A stretch of 64,000 bases of DNA, taken from NCBI GenBank assembly GCA_034436555.1, contig DAOTUU010000052.1, positions 1-64,000 of the forward strand, written 5' to 3'. Position numbers and translations under genes: made by a program. The DNA comes from JAFMJV01 sp034436555. GTDB lineage: Bacteria > Chloroflexota > Limnocylindria > Limnocylindrales > CSP1-4. This document shows, one piece after another, positions 24,963 to 34,646 of this stretch. The notes beneath the pieces were generated by a model, which was given only the letters and a program-made list of their open reading frames with translations, was not told where the DNA came from and searched no databases. How positions within the stretch are numbered: the stretch's first letter is position 1; the number at the start of each line of letters is the position of its first letter.

Positions 24963-27953
24963 ATGAACCAGGCCCCGCGCCCCGCACCCCGCCCCATCCG
25001 CCCGACCGAGGGTCGCCGCCACATCCTGGGCACGATCGCAGCCATCGTCGTCATCGCGATCGCGCTGCTGGCCCTGGCGTTCTTCCTGCTCAACGAGCTG
25101 CTGGTCGACCGGCTGTGGTTCGAGAGCGTGGGCCAGCTCGCCGTATGGAACCTCAACACGTTCGCCCGGATCCTGCTCTGGGTCCCGGTCTCATTGATCG
25201 CCTTCGGCCTGCTGGCGGCGTCCATCTGGATCGCCGTCCGCAGCGCCGGCGAACCTGCGCCCGTCGTGACACGCGTCCGCGCGCCCCTGGGCAAGCGCAC
25301 GCCCCTGGGCTATGAGCCACCCTCCACCGACGAGGTCATCACCGAGGTGCTGGCCACCGTGGACGATGTGGTCCGGCGCATCTCGCCGCGTGGCCTGGGC
25401 CTCGTCCTGACCGGTGTCGCCGCGCTCGCGGCGGTGCTCATCGGTCTCGCCACGAGCGCGGAATGGCAGACGCTCCTGCTGTTCCAGCACCAGGCCACCG
25501 CGAGCGGCCTGGCCGCGGCCGCATCCGGGCCGGGTGCCACGAGCGCGGTCGGCGCCGCCACCGACCCGGTGTTCGGGCGCTCGCTGACCTTCTATCTCTT
25601 TGACATGCCGTTCTATCGCGCGGTGGCGGTGGCCGTCGGCAGCATCCTGGATGCGCTCATCGTGGTCACCGGCATCGCCTATCTCGCCCTGGCGCGCCGG
25701 TCCATGGCACGGCCGCGCGGACGCCTCTGGGCGTGGCACCTGGGCATCCTCATCGGGCTGCGCATCGCCATCGGGGCGGTCGGCTTCCAGCTGGACAAGT
25801 TCGCGCTGGCGCTCCAGCAGCGGCCGTACCCGCAGCCCGTGGGCGTGAACGCCACGGACGCCGCGGTGCGCATCCCGGCGGCGGATCTCCTGGCCATCCT
25901 CACGATCCTGGTCGCCATCGTGGTGCTCCTGGCGATCGTCCGACAGCGCTTCACATGGGCGGCTGCGGCGTTCGGAGCATGGGCGCTCGTGGCGGTCGCA
26001 GCGATCCTCCTGGCGCTCCTGAACCAGGCCCTGTTCGTGAACCCCAACCCGCTGGACCAGGAGCGGCGGTTCATCGCCAACGACATCGCCTCCACGCGCC
26101 TCGCCTACGGCGTGGATCGCTGGCGGACGCTGCCGTATCCCGCGACGAACGTGCTCACCGCGGACGCCATCGTGGACGACGCGGAGACGTTCGCGAATGC
26201 GCGACTGTGGGATTACCGGCCGCTGGGCACGACCCTGGACCAGCTCCAGACCGTGCGCCAGTACTACGATTTCACGGACGTCGACATCGACCGGTACCCC
26301 ATCAACGGGCAGCAGCGCCAGGTGATGCTCTCTGCGCGCGAGATGGCCATCGACCGCAACCCCGCGGCCGCCAACTGGCTGAACACGCACTTCGTGTACA
26401 CGCACGGCTATGGCATCGCGATGGTGCCGGTCACCGGGGTCCTGCCCAACGGCATGCCCGCGCTGATCATCAAGGACATGCCCGTGGTGTCGCGCGAGGG
26501 GGCGCCGGAGGTGACCCAGCCACGCATCTACTTCGGCGAGCGGCCGTCTCCCTGGGTGGTCACGGGCGCCCAGACCGACGAGTTCGACCACCCGTCCGAC
26601 CAGGCCAGCGGCGACGTCACGACGCGCTGGACCGGGACCACCGGGATCCGCATCGGGGACGGCCTGAATCGCCTGCTCCTGTCGATCTGGACGGGCGACT
26701 TCGTGAGCTTCCTCACGACGCCCCAGATCACCGACGACTCGCAGTTCCTGATGCGCCGCTCCATCGGCGACCGTCTGGCGGCGCTGGCGCCGTTCCTGGC
26801 GTATGACGAGGACCCCTATCTCGTGGTCACGAGCGAGGGTCGCCTGGTCTGGATCGTGGACGGCTACACCACGACCGACCGGTTTCCCCTGTCGCGGTCG
26901 TTGCTCGAGGCAAGGATGCCCGCCGGCAACACCACGAGCGACCGCGCCGTCAACTACATCCGCAACGCGGCGAAGGTGGTCATCGACGCCTATGACGGCA
27001 CGACGCGCATCTACATCAACGATCCGAACGATCCGCTGATCGCCACGTGGGCGGGCATCTATCCCTCGCTGTTCACGCCGCTCGCGGAGCTGCCGGCGTC
27101 TCTGCTGCCGCATCTGCGCTACCCGGAGGGGATGTTCAACGTCCAGACGGGCATGTTCTCCGCGTACCACGTGACCGACCCGACCACGTTCTACCAGGGA
27201 GACAACCTCTGGACGGTGCCTGCGAGCGGCGGACAGAACAGCCAGATCCTGCCCAGTCAGGCCTACTACGTCCAGATGCGCGTGCCCGGCGGCAGCGGCA
27301 CGGAGTACCTCCTGATGCAGCCGATGGTGCCCGCGCGTCGTCCCAACATGATCGCCTGGATCGCCGCCCGCAACGACGTGGGCACGCGGGGCGAGGTGCT
27401 GGTCTACCAGCTGCCCGCGGACACCTCGATCTTCGGACCGGCCCAGGTGGAGGCGCGCATCGACCAGACGCCCGAGATCGCCTCGCAGCTCACGCTCTGG
27501 GACCAGGCCGGCTCGCGCGTCATCCGGGGCAACCTCATCGTGGTGCCGGTGGGCGGGTCATTCGTGTACCTCTCCCCGATCTACCTTCAGAGCACCTCGT
27601 CCGCGTTCCCCGCGTTCACCAAGATCGTGGTGGCCACGCCGTCGAAGGTGGTCTGGGCCGACACGCTCGCCCAGGCACTGCGCCTGGCGGTGGGTGAGGC
27701 GCAGCCCGGGCCGGGCCCGACCCCGACTCCTGGACCCGGACGCACGCCAGGCCCGGAGCCCACGCCGGGGCCGGTCGCCACGCCGGGAGCGGACGGCCTG
27801 CCGACCGATGTGAACGGGTTGATCCGATTCGCCAACGAGCACTTCGAGCGGGCGCAGACCGCGATCGGGGGCGGCGACTACGAGACGTACGGCCGGGAGA
27901 TGGCACTCGTGCAGCGGGCGCTGGAGCGACTCGCGGAGCTGACCGGGGGCTGA
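24963..27953 (+). CDS. UPF0182 family membrane protein
   Basis: 996-residue integral membrane protein of the UPF0182 (COG1615) family, known from Actinobacteria, Cyanobacteria and Chloroflexota; no biochemical role is established. The N-terminal third has about seven TM helices (ILGTIAAIVVIAIALLALAF, the NELLVDRLWFESVGQ hallmark, and a TFYLFDMPFY segment typical of the family). A large soluble part follows, with ERRFIANDIASTRLAYG, YYDFTDVDIDRYPI and FGERPSPWVV. A Pro/Thr/Gly linker near residue 920 (TPTPGPGRTPGPEP) precedes a C-terminal helical tail. ATG 24963 is chosen by the family's short cytoplasmic N-terminus; no clear ribosome-binding site is seen. Confidence 0.9.
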   Translation: MNQAPRPAPRPIRPTEGRRHILGTIAAIVVIAIALLALAFFLLNELLVDRLWFESVGQLAVWNLNTFARILLWVPVSLIAFGLLAASIWIAVRSAGEPAPVVTRVRAPLGKRTPLGYEPPSTDEVITEVLATVDDVVRRISPRGLGLVLTGVAALAAVLIGLATSAEWQTLLLFQHQATASGLAAAASGPGATSAVGAATDPVFGRSLTFYLFDMPFYRAVAVAVGSILDALIVVTGIAYLALARRSMARPRGRLWAWHLGILIGLRIAIGAVGFQLDKFALALQQRPYPQPVGVNATDAAVRIPAADLLAILTILVAIVVLLAIVRQRFTWAAAAFGAWALVAVAAILLALLNQALFVNPNPLDQERRFIANDIASTRLAYGVDRWRTLPYPATNVLTADAIVDDAETFANARLWDYRPLGTTLDQLQTVRQYYDFTDVDIDRYPINGQQRQVMLSAREMAIDRNPAAANWLNTHFVYTHGYGIAMVPVTGVLPNGMPALIIKDMPVVSREGAPEVTQPRIYFGERPSPWVVTGAQTDEFDHPSDQASGDVTTRWTGTTGIRIGDGLNRLLLSIWTGDFVSFLTTPQITDDSQFLMRRSIGDRLAALAPFLAYDEDPYLVVTSEGRLVWIVDGYTTTDRFPLSRSLLEARMPAGNTTSDRAVNYIRNAAKVVIDAYDGTTRIYINDPNDPLIATWAGIYPSLFTPLAELPASLLPHLRYPEGMFNVQTGMFSAYHVTDPTTFYQGDNLWTVPASGGQNSQILPSQAYYVQMRVPGGSGTEYLLMQPMVPARRPNMIAWIAARNDVGTRGEVLVYQLPADTSIFGPAQVEARIDQTPEIASQLTLWDQAGSRVIRGNLIVVPVGGSFVYLSPIYLQSTSSAFPAFTKIVVATPSKVVWADTLAQALRLAVGEAQPGPGPTPTPGPGRTPGPEPTPGPVATPGADGLPTDVNGLIRFANEHFERAQTAIGGGDYETYGREMALVQRALERLAELTGG

Positions 27954-28051
27954 CCGCGGCTGACCGGCGGGCGGCGCCTGAGGGGCGGACGGCGAGCCCG
28001 ACCGACGCCCCCGCACCCCAGGCCGGGATCGACGCCCCGGGGGTTCCGCGA

Positions 28052-28160
28052 CGGGGTGGAGGGGTGCGGGACGTGGGCTCGGGGCCGGATGTGACGCCCC
28101 GGGCCGTCGGCGGCGGGGTGGAGGGGTGCGGGACGTGGGCTCGGGGCCGGATGTGACGCT
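28052..28160. repeat. 62-bp-period tandem duplication
   Basis: A block of about 46 bp beginning CGGGGTGGAGGGGTGCGGGA occurs at 28052 and again at 28114, almost identical through GGCCGGATGTGACGC. Confidence 0.85.
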
Positions 28161-28208
28161 CGGCTTGTCGGCGGCGGGTGGCCGCCGCCAGACGTCCGGG
28201 GCCGACCC

Positions 28209-28303
28209 GCCGAGCATCGCGCGCCCGGCCGCCGAGCATCGGGCGCCTGGCCACCGAGCATGGGGCGCCCGGCCGCCGAGCATCGGGCGCCTGGCCGCCG
28301 AGC
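28209..28303. repeat. 22-bp tandem array
   Basis: Four consecutive 22-bp copies of a unit beginning GCCGAGCATCGGGCGCCTGG, then a partial GCCGAGC. Copies alternate between GGCGCCCGGCC and GGCGCCTGGCC endings. Each copy contains the 6-bp palindrome GGCGCC or GCGCGC. Confidence 0.85.
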
Positions 28304-28618
28304 GGACACGACCGACACGCCCCGGACCGGCGCGTCCGATCCCGGCCGGTCATCGGCCCGCATCGGACCGGGCGTGTCCTGATGGGCCCCTCGGCGGCCC
28401 GATCCGACGGGATCGGGTCCGGACGCGTCGGTCATGGCCGCTGGGCGGACACGCGGCGCGACCCCGGGGCTGGCCGGACCCGGCGCGCTGGCCGGACCCG
28501 GCGCGCTGGTCGCGACCCGGCGGGCGGCCGATCTGTTCACAGTCGCTGAGTCGGGCGACTGCCTGCGTCCGTCATGCGCCTGGCGCACCAGCCCGGGAGG
28601 GGCGTGCCGCCCAGGCGA

Positions 28619-30907
28619 TCAGTCGCAGGCGGCGCGACCGCTGTCGGTGAAGTGCGCGCCGGCCACCGGGAGGAAGCGCCAGTCGTATCCGTCGGGCCGG
28701 AGCGTGAGCCGGAGGACGCCCAGCGTCGCTCCATCCCGGACCACCGATCCGGCGCGACGACCGGCGTATCGGACGCTGCCGCTGCCGCCGGTGCCCGCCA
28801 CGAACTGGACGATGCCGCCGTCCGTGTCCAGGGCGCCGGCGCCATCGGCAGGCAGGAACCGCTCGTACCCGTGATCGTGGCCGGAGACCACGACGTCCAC
28901 GCCGGCCGTCCGGAGGATCTCCCAGATCGGCCTCATGGCACGCGCGTCGCCGTGCGGGCCGCTCGTGATGCGCGGCCGATGGAACAGCGCCAGGGTGCAG
29001 GCGCGCGGGTTCGCCGCGATGTCCGCCCGCAGCCAGGCGAGCTGGTCGGAGTCGGGACCGCAGCCCACCGCCGCACACTCGCTGTTGAGCGCGTACACGC
29101 GCCACGTCCCCAGGTCCCGCGCCTGCCAGCCGCCCGGCGGCGCACCCGCCGCACCCCAGTATCCGAACCAGCCCGCGGCATCGGGCGTGGCGTACTCGCG
29201 GTTGCCCAGCACCGGCAGCGTGCGATCGCGGAATCGGCCCCAGGTCGGGTCGTAGCAGTCCCGGAACTGCTCCGGCGTGCCATCGCGGTTGGCGAGGTCA
29301 CCGACCGCCATGACCGTGCCCCCGATCGCGTCCAGGAGTCGGGCGGTGCGCTCGGACGCGAGCGAGCCGCACGCGGCGATGTCCCCCGCGCCCGCGATGA
29401 CCGGATCGGCATTCCCGGTCGTGGCGTCCGCGGCCAGCAGCTGCACGTCATCGACCGTCACCTCCATCGGTCCGTTGGAGACGCTGCGGCCGGCGTACAT
29501 CCGGAGGCCGGCCGCACCCGCTCCCTGGAGCGCGGCGGTCGCGTCGTCCGCCTGGAGCATCCAGCCATCGGGCTCGGCCGCGTTCGCGGGCCACGCCTTG
29601 AGGCGCCAGGTCGTCAGGCCGGGATGCCCGACGTCGGAGACTCCGGCGAAGCGCATCCGAACCGGCGTGCCGGGCCCGGTGACCAGCCCGTCCGGGCGGA
29701 TCTCCGGGCCCAGCTGCCGCTCCTCCCCCTCCTCCACGAGGCTGATGCTGAGATGGACGCCCCCATCCGGTGCAACTCGCGCGCGACCTCGCACCTCGTG
29801 TCCGTCCGCCTGGCGCAACACCAGGTAGACCCAGCCGAAGCCGTCACGGGGCAGGGTCGTCGCCGTCAGCGTCGCCGATGCCATGAGGTCGCGCTGGCGG
29901 AGGGGCAGCATGGCCGTGCGCGTCTCGCCCGCCGGCACGCTGGCGACGCCCACGCGGCCATCCACCCCGAAGGCGTCACCATCGCCCGCGTGGGCCCAGC
30001 GTTCCCCGGTCACGGCATCGCCCCAGGCGCGGCGCGATTCGCGCGAGAAGTCGTCGCGGGCGAGCTCCACCCCCGGCTCGACCGCGGGATCGGGATCTGG
30101 AAGATCCAGGTCGGCGGGTGACGGAGTGATCGAGGGCGTCGGCGTGGCAGCGGCCAGGGGGTCGAGGACGCGCATGGACCAGTCATCGACCGCGATCCGG
30201 AGGGGCAGCGCCGTCACGCTCGACCCCACGTAGGCGCGCACCCCACCGGCGCCCGGGCCCGTGGCGCGCGCGAGGGAGTCGGTGGCGTCGACCATCCACC
30301 CCTCGGGTTCCCGGGCGCCATCCCGCCAGGCCCGCATGCGGATCGTCGTCGGGATCGCACCCACCACCTGCGCCCGGAGCCAGAACGGCTCCCCGGCGCC
30401 GATGAACAGGTCCGGCACCGGAACCTCCTCGCCGATCCCCAGCTCCTGTCGTCGATCCATCGCGGTCGGCTGCAGGAACAGCGCGCCAGACTCGTCGATG
30501 CGCACCTTGAGCCGCACCTCCGCGTCGTCGGCTCGGCGGGCGACGAGGTAGACGAACGCGTTGCCGGCGTCGGGCAGGCGCTCCAGGCCGAAGCGCGCAG
30601 CCAGGTCGACGTCCCGTGCGACGACTCCTGTCTGCGTGATGGACCGCGCCGACCCGGCCTCGCTCAAGGTGATGGCGGCCGCGCCGTGGCCGACGGAGAA
30701 GGCGGCCGCCTGTCCGTCCGGCACCCAGTGTCGCGATGGCGCCGCGCCACCCCAACCCCCGATCGCGGCGCGCGAGAACGTGTCCGCCAGGGTGACGGGC
30801 GGGGGGTCGGCCGCATCGGTCGCGGCGAGCGGGCTCGCCGCGCCGACGGACAGCACGGTCGCGACGACGAGCGCGGCGATCGCGGCAGGCAGGGGAGGGA
30901 TGCGCAT
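28619..30907 (-). CDS. Secreted metallophosphoesterase-like protein with degraded active site
   Basis: 762 residues: signal peptide (AAIAALVVATVLSVGAASPL), two beta-sandwich repeats of about 180 residues (each starting D(D/T)FSR and ending in a VDDW/VDDVQ strand), and a C-terminal calcineurin-like phosphoesterase domain. Motif I GAGDIAACG and the late motifs ALFHRP and SGHDHGYER are intact. The GD-N motif reads GDLANRDG and the GNHE motif reads GNREYA, so the catalytic Asn and His are lost. The neighbouring paralog (31034-33418) keeps them. ATG 30907 precedes the signal peptide. Probably extracellular and of reduced or altered activity. Confidence 0.82.
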   Translation of the reverse strand: MRIPPLPAAIAALVVATVLSVGAASPLAATDAADPPPVTLADTFSRAAIGGWGGAAPSRHWVPDGQAAAFSVGHGAAAITLSEAGSARSITQTGVVARDVDLAARFGLERLPDAGNAFVYLVARRADDAEVRLKVRIDESGALFLQPTAMDRRQELGIGEEVPVPDLFIGAGEPFWLRAQVVGAIPTTIRMRAWRDGAREPEGWMVDATDSLARATGPGAGGVRAYVGSSVTALPLRIAVDDWSMRVLDPLAAATPTPSITPSPADLDLPDPDPAVEPGVELARDDFSRESRRAWGDAVTGERWAHAGDGDAFGVDGRVGVASVPAGETRTAMLPLRQRDLMASATLTATTLPRDGFGWVYLVLRQADGHEVRGRARVAPDGGVHLSISLVEEGEERQLGPEIRPDGLVTGPGTPVRMRFAGVSDVGHPGLTTWRLKAWPANAAEPDGWMLQADDATAALQGAGAAGLRMYAGRSVSNGPMEVTVDDVQLLAADATTGNADPVIAGAGDIAACGSLASERTARLLDAIGGTVMAVGDLANRDGTPEQFRDCYDPTWGRFRDRTLPVLGNREYATPDAAGWFGYWGAAGAPPGGWQARDLGTWRVYALNSECAAVGCGPDSDQLAWLRADIAANPRACTLALFHRPRITSGPHGDARAMRPIWEILRTAGVDVVVSGHDHGYERFLPADGAGALDTDGGIVQFVAGTGGSGSVRYAGRRAGSVVRDGATLGVLRLTLRPDGYDWRFLPVAGAHFTDSGRAACD

Positions 30908-31033
30908 GGACTCAACGGCTCCGATGCCCAGGGCAGGTCTGGGCGGGTGTCCCGATCGTGCCGCGCGCGCAGCATCGCGGTCAAGACCGTCGCGGCATGC
31001 AGCGGTGTCGCCCGGCAACCCTGTGTCGGCGGG

Positions 31034-33418
31034 TCAGTGGCAAGCGCCCGTGCCGCTGTCGGTGAACGACTTGCCGGCCACGGGCACGAACTCCCAGTCG
31101 TACCCAGAGGTGCCGAGCGTCAGCCTCAGCACGCCCCATGTGGTGCCGTTCCGGGTCACGCTGTTCGCGTGCACGGTGGCGTACGTGGCCGAGCCCGCAC
31201 CACCGGTTCCCACCACGAACTCCCGGATGCCTCCTGTCGGATCCGCCACCCCCTGGGCGGTCATCGGTTGGAACCGCTCGTAGCCATGGTCGTGACCGTT
31301 GAGGATGATGTCCGCTCCGGCCGCGTCCAATGCGTCCCAGAACGGCTGTGTCCAGGTGGCATCACCGTGTGGACCAGAACTGAAGCGCGGCTCGTGCCAG
31401 ATCGCGATCACGCACTGCCGGGGGTTGGCGGCGAGGTCGGCCTCGAGCCATCGGACCTGCGCACCGGATGCGTCGCAGGGTACGTACGCGCACTCCGAGT
31501 TGAGCACGTACACGCGCCACGCGCCGAGGTCCCGCGCGTAGTAGCCACCGGGACCCGCGGCGATCGCCCCGAAGTAGTCGAAGTAGGCGTCCGCGGTGCC
31601 CGGGTGGTACTCGTGGTTGCCCACCGCCGGCCACGTCCTGTCCTTGTGGCGGCCCCAGGTCGGGCCGTAGCAGTCGCGAAACTGCTGGGCCGTGGCGTCG
31701 GGATAGGCGTTGTCGCCGAGCGTGAACACCGTGCCGGAGATGCCGTCCAGGAGGGCTGCCGTGGATACGGCCCCGGAACTGCCGCAGGCGGCGATGTCGC
31801 CGGCCCCCACGAACGTGATGGCACCTGGGACGGGTGTGGGGTCAGGGGTCGGGGTCGGGGTGGACGTGGGGGTCGGGGTCGGGGTGGACGTGGGGGTCGG
31901 GGCCGGCGTGGGGGTCGGGGCCGGCGTGGGGGTCGGCGGCGTGTCATCGGCCGGCCTGACCGTCAGGTCGTCGACGAAGAACGTGACCGCGCCGTTCGTG
32001 GCCGACCGGGAGAGGTACGACCGCACGCCGACAGCCCCTGCGGACTGGAGGCCGCCGGTGTCATCGGTCACGACCACATCCCATCCTGACGGCTGGGCGC
32101 CGCCGACCGGCCAGGCGCGCATCGACCAGGTCGTGGGATCGTGACCGCTGCCCTGGGCGCGGACACGGATGGGTGAGCCCGGACCGATCGACAGCCCGGC
32201 GGCACGGATCTCTGCGCCCACCTGCCGCTCCGCGCCGGCGATGACCGTGCTGATGCCCAGATAGACCGCACCGTCGGGCGCGATGCGGACCCGCCCACGG
32301 ATCTCATCGCCTGCCGCCGTCCGCCGCAGCACGAGATACAGCCATCCGCTGTTGCCCGTCGGCAGCTGGCTTGGCCACACGGTCACGACCGACTGGACGT
32401 CCCGGATGGAGATCGGCAGGAACGCTGCCCGGTTGGCGCCCGGAGTGACACGGATTCGACCGGCAGTGCCATCGACGGAGAAGTCCGACGAGGTCCCTGA
32501 CAGGGACCACTGCCCACCGGTGGGCGTGGTGCCCCAGCCGGACGAGGTCGTGCGGGAGAAGTCGTCGGATGCGACCGCCCCGGGGACCGGCGTCGGGGTC
32601 GGGCTGGGCGTCGGCGTGGGGCTGGGCGTCGGCGTCGGGCTGGGCGTCGGCGTGGGGCTGGGCGTGGGCGTGGGGCTGGGCGTCGGCGTCGGGCTGGGCT
32701 CCTGGTCGAGCTGCGTGGCCGTCCAGTCGTCGAACGAGATGCTGAGCGGGGCGTTCTTGACCGACTTGCCCAGGTATGCGCGCACGCCAGGCTCTCCCCC
32801 GGCCTGGAGCGCGGCGGTACCGTCGGCACTGTCCACCATCCAGCCACCGGGATCCGGGGCGCCGCCCGCCCATGCCCGCAGGCGCAGGCGCGTGGGCGAT
32901 GTGCCGGCGATCCGTCCGTGGACCTGGAGGACGCTTCCGGCAGCCAGCGTGACGCCGCTCGCTCGAACCTCCGTGTCCAGCGAGGTCTCCGCGCCCCCGA
33001 TGACACGCGTCCCCTGGAGCCACACGGCCCCGGAGTTGGTGATTCGGATCTTCAGCCGGTACTCGTTGCTGCCCGACCGCCTCCCCACGAGATAGACATG
33101 GGCGTTGCCGCCCGTGGGCAGCTTCTCCAGCTTCATGCGGACCTGGAGATCCAGCCCAAGGACATCCAGGCTGCGCTGGAGCGCTCCCCGCATGGCCCCG
33201 CCGGATGGAACGCGGACGATTCCCCAGTCTTCCTTGACGCTCAGCGCGGAGGCCCCTCCGACGGCGCTCCACGCACCGCCCGCGTCCGCCGTGCCCCAGC
33301 CACCCGATACAGACCGGGTGAATGCGTCGGCCCCCACGAGCGTGTCGTCCGCGGCGGCCGGCAATGCCAGCGGCGTCGCCATCGACACGAACAGGAGGAC
33401 CGCGAAGACGCGGCGCAC
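31034..33418 (-). CDS. Secreted metallophosphoesterase with two beta-sandwich domains and Pro-Thr linkers
   Basis: 794 residues: signal peptide (RRVFAVLLFVSMATPLALPA), beta-sandwich repeat 1, a (PTPTPS)n linker, beta-sandwich repeat 2, a second PT-rich linker, and a purple-acid-phosphatase/calcineurin-like domain. All metal motifs are present: GAGDIAACG, GDNAYPD, GNHEYHPG, AIWHEP and NGHDHGYER. It should be a surface or secreted phosphatase/phosphodiesterase. GTG 33418 is chosen because GGAG lies about 7 nt upstream and the signal peptide starts there. Same strand, 126 bp upstream of its degraded paralog, so a tandem duplication. Confidence 0.88.
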   Translation of the reverse strand: MRRVFAVLLFVSMATPLALPAAADDTLVGADAFTRSVSGGWGTADAGGAWSAVGGASALSVKEDWGIVRVPSGGAMRGALQRSLDVLGLDLQVRMKLEKLPTGGNAHVYLVGRRSGSNEYRLKIRITNSGAVWLQGTRVIGGAETSLDTEVRASGVTLAAGSVLQVHGRIAGTSPTRLRLRAWAGGAPDPGGWMVDSADGTAALQAGGEPGVRAYLGKSVKNAPLSISFDDWTATQLDQEPSPTPTPSPTPTPSPTPTPSPTPTPSPTPTPSPTPTPVPGAVASDDFSRTTSSGWGTTPTGGQWSLSGTSSDFSVDGTAGRIRVTPGANRAAFLPISIRDVQSVVTVWPSQLPTGNSGWLYLVLRRTAAGDEIRGRVRIAPDGAVYLGISTVIAGAERQVGAEIRAAGLSIGPGSPIRVRAQGSGHDPTTWSMRAWPVGGAQPSGWDVVVTDDTGGLQSAGAVGVRSYLSRSATNGAVTFFVDDLTVRPADDTPPTPTPAPTPTPAPTPTSTPTPTPTSTPTPTPDPTPVPGAITFVGAGDIAACGSSGAVSTAALLDGISGTVFTLGDNAYPDATAQQFRDCYGPTWGRHKDRTWPAVGNHEYHPGTADAYFDYFGAIAAGPGGYYARDLGAWRVYVLNSECAYVPCDASGAQVRWLEADLAANPRQCVIAIWHEPRFSSGPHGDATWTQPFWDALDAAGADIILNGHDHGYERFQPMTAQGVADPTGGIREFVVGTGGAGSATYATVHANSVTRNGTTWGVLRLTLGTSGYDWEFVPVAGKSFTDSGTGACH
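32590..32699. repeat. Coding tandem repeat for Pro-Thr-Ser linker
   Basis: Repeats of GGGCTGGGCGTCGGCGT type encode the (PTPTPS)n linker of the metallophosphoesterase. A related PT-encoding repeat occurs at about 31829-31941. Confidence 0.85.
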
Positions 33419-33659
33419 GGGACCACTCCGATAGCTGCGAACGTCGGCAGCGGGGCGGCGGTGCCGACTGGCAACGGGATGGTGCGCGCGCGCACCACGG
33501 ACAGTCAAGCGACGACACTCGATGGGTGTTGCCCGGATGCACCACCCCAGACCATCCAGGACCGCCCACGGCCGGGCAGTCCGAGCGGGACGACAAGACC
33601 GGCCTCTGTCACCCACCGAGCCGACCCCCGCCGATCCCGCCGGTGCGTGAACCGGCAGA

Positions 33660-34607
33660 TCAGCCGGCGCGGGACACGGGCACGCGACTCGCGAGCTCGA
33701 TGGCACGACCGGCATCCACGATGCCGGCACCCGGCTGCTCCGTGTTGGCGGCCGCCGCCCCGGCGCCCATCCGGAGCTGGCTCACGAGAGTGGCGCCAGC
33801 AGCGCGAGCGGCGAGCATCCCTGCAAGGAAGGCATCTCCCGACCCGACCGGGAAGTGCCCGCTCACGGGGGCCACGCCCAGGCGCCACACCCCGCCATCG
33901 GGACCCACGGCCAGCGCGCCGTCGCGTCCCTGGGTGATGACGATGGTGCCCGCGCCGGTCCTCGCTGTCGCCGCACGGACACCCTCCGGCGTCGTGGCGG
34001 TCGCACCCAGCCACGCGGACGCCTCGCTGGCGTTGACCTTGAGCAGGGCGTGCGTCGGCAGTGCCTCTGCCGCCTCCGCGAAGCCGTGTCCGTCGGCGTC
34101 GAGGGCGACGACGTGGCCCTGGGCCACGAGACCGGACACGAGGCGTGCGAGGCCGGACGTCTCGAGGCCCGCGGGCAGCTTGCCGCTGACCGCGACGAGT
34201 TCCGCTCCTGAATCCGCCATGGCGGCCAGCGCATCGGACACGAATCGGTCCCAGTCCGGCTGCGCGACCGGCAGCGGCGGCTCGTAGAACTCGGTGAGGG
34301 TCGCGTCGTCCTCCGCGAACACCGAGACGCACGTCCGCAGTTCGCCGGGGATCCACGTGGGACGCACGTCCAGTCCGGCGTCGTGGGCGGCCTCGGCGAG
34401 CCATCGACCCGAGGCACCCGCGAGCGGGGCAGCGACGGTCACATCCACGCCGAACCTGGCGAGCACATGCGCCACGTTGAGACCCTTGCCTCCGGCCCTC
34501 GCCAGCACCCGGTCCGGTCGATGGATGCCTCCCGGGTGCAGCCCCTGGATCAGATGGGTCCGGTCGACGGCGGGTGCCGTGGCGATCACGCCGATGCGGG
34601 TGCTCAT
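33660..34607 (-). CDS. PfkB-family carbohydrate kinase (1-phosphofructokinase-like)
   Basis: 315-residue ribokinase/PfkB-fold sugar kinase. The first signature appears as AGGKGLNVAHVLARFG and the second as VGSGDAFLAGMLAA, whose Asp is the catalytic base. The N-terminus VIATAPAVDRTHLI and GGKGLNVA resemble 1-phosphofructokinase/tagatose-6-phosphate kinase subfamilies. No fructose PTS or other sugar gene is adjacent, so the substrate is open. ATG 34607 is the only good start. Downstream 33419-33659 (about 240 bp) separates it from the phosphoesterase pair. Confidence 0.88.
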   Translation of the reverse strand: MSTRIGVIATAPAVDRTHLIQGLHPGGIHRPDRVLARAGGKGLNVAHVLARFGVDVTVAAPLAGASGRWLAEAAHDAGLDVRPTWIPGELRTCVSVFAEDDATLTEFYEPPLPVAQPDWDRFVSDALAAMADSGAELVAVSGKLPAGLETSGLARLVSGLVAQGHVVALDADGHGFAEAAEALPTHALLKVNASEASAWLGATATTPEGVRAATARTGAGTIVITQGRDGALAVGPDGGVWRLGVAPVSGHFPVGSGDAFLAGMLAARAAGATLVSQLRMGAGAAAANTEQPGAGIVDAGRAIELASRVPVSRAG

Positions 34608-34646
34608 GACAGCAAGGATGCCGTGCCTGCGGCCACGGCGCAGGGA

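Larger units (their letters stand above)
27954..28618. other. Intergenic repeat-rich region, no gene
   Basis: 665 bp between the convergent UPF0182 and metallophosphoesterase genes. It contains a 62-bp tandem duplication, four 22-bp repeats, and at about 28472-28510 two copies of GCTGGCCGGACCCGGCGC. Open frames here are Arg/Pro/Ala repeats and are not credible genes. Confidence 0.75.

Noticed and set aside
28126..28650. 174-residue frame in the repeat region
   Set aside because: Only translates the 22-bp and related repeats; no start context, no domain.
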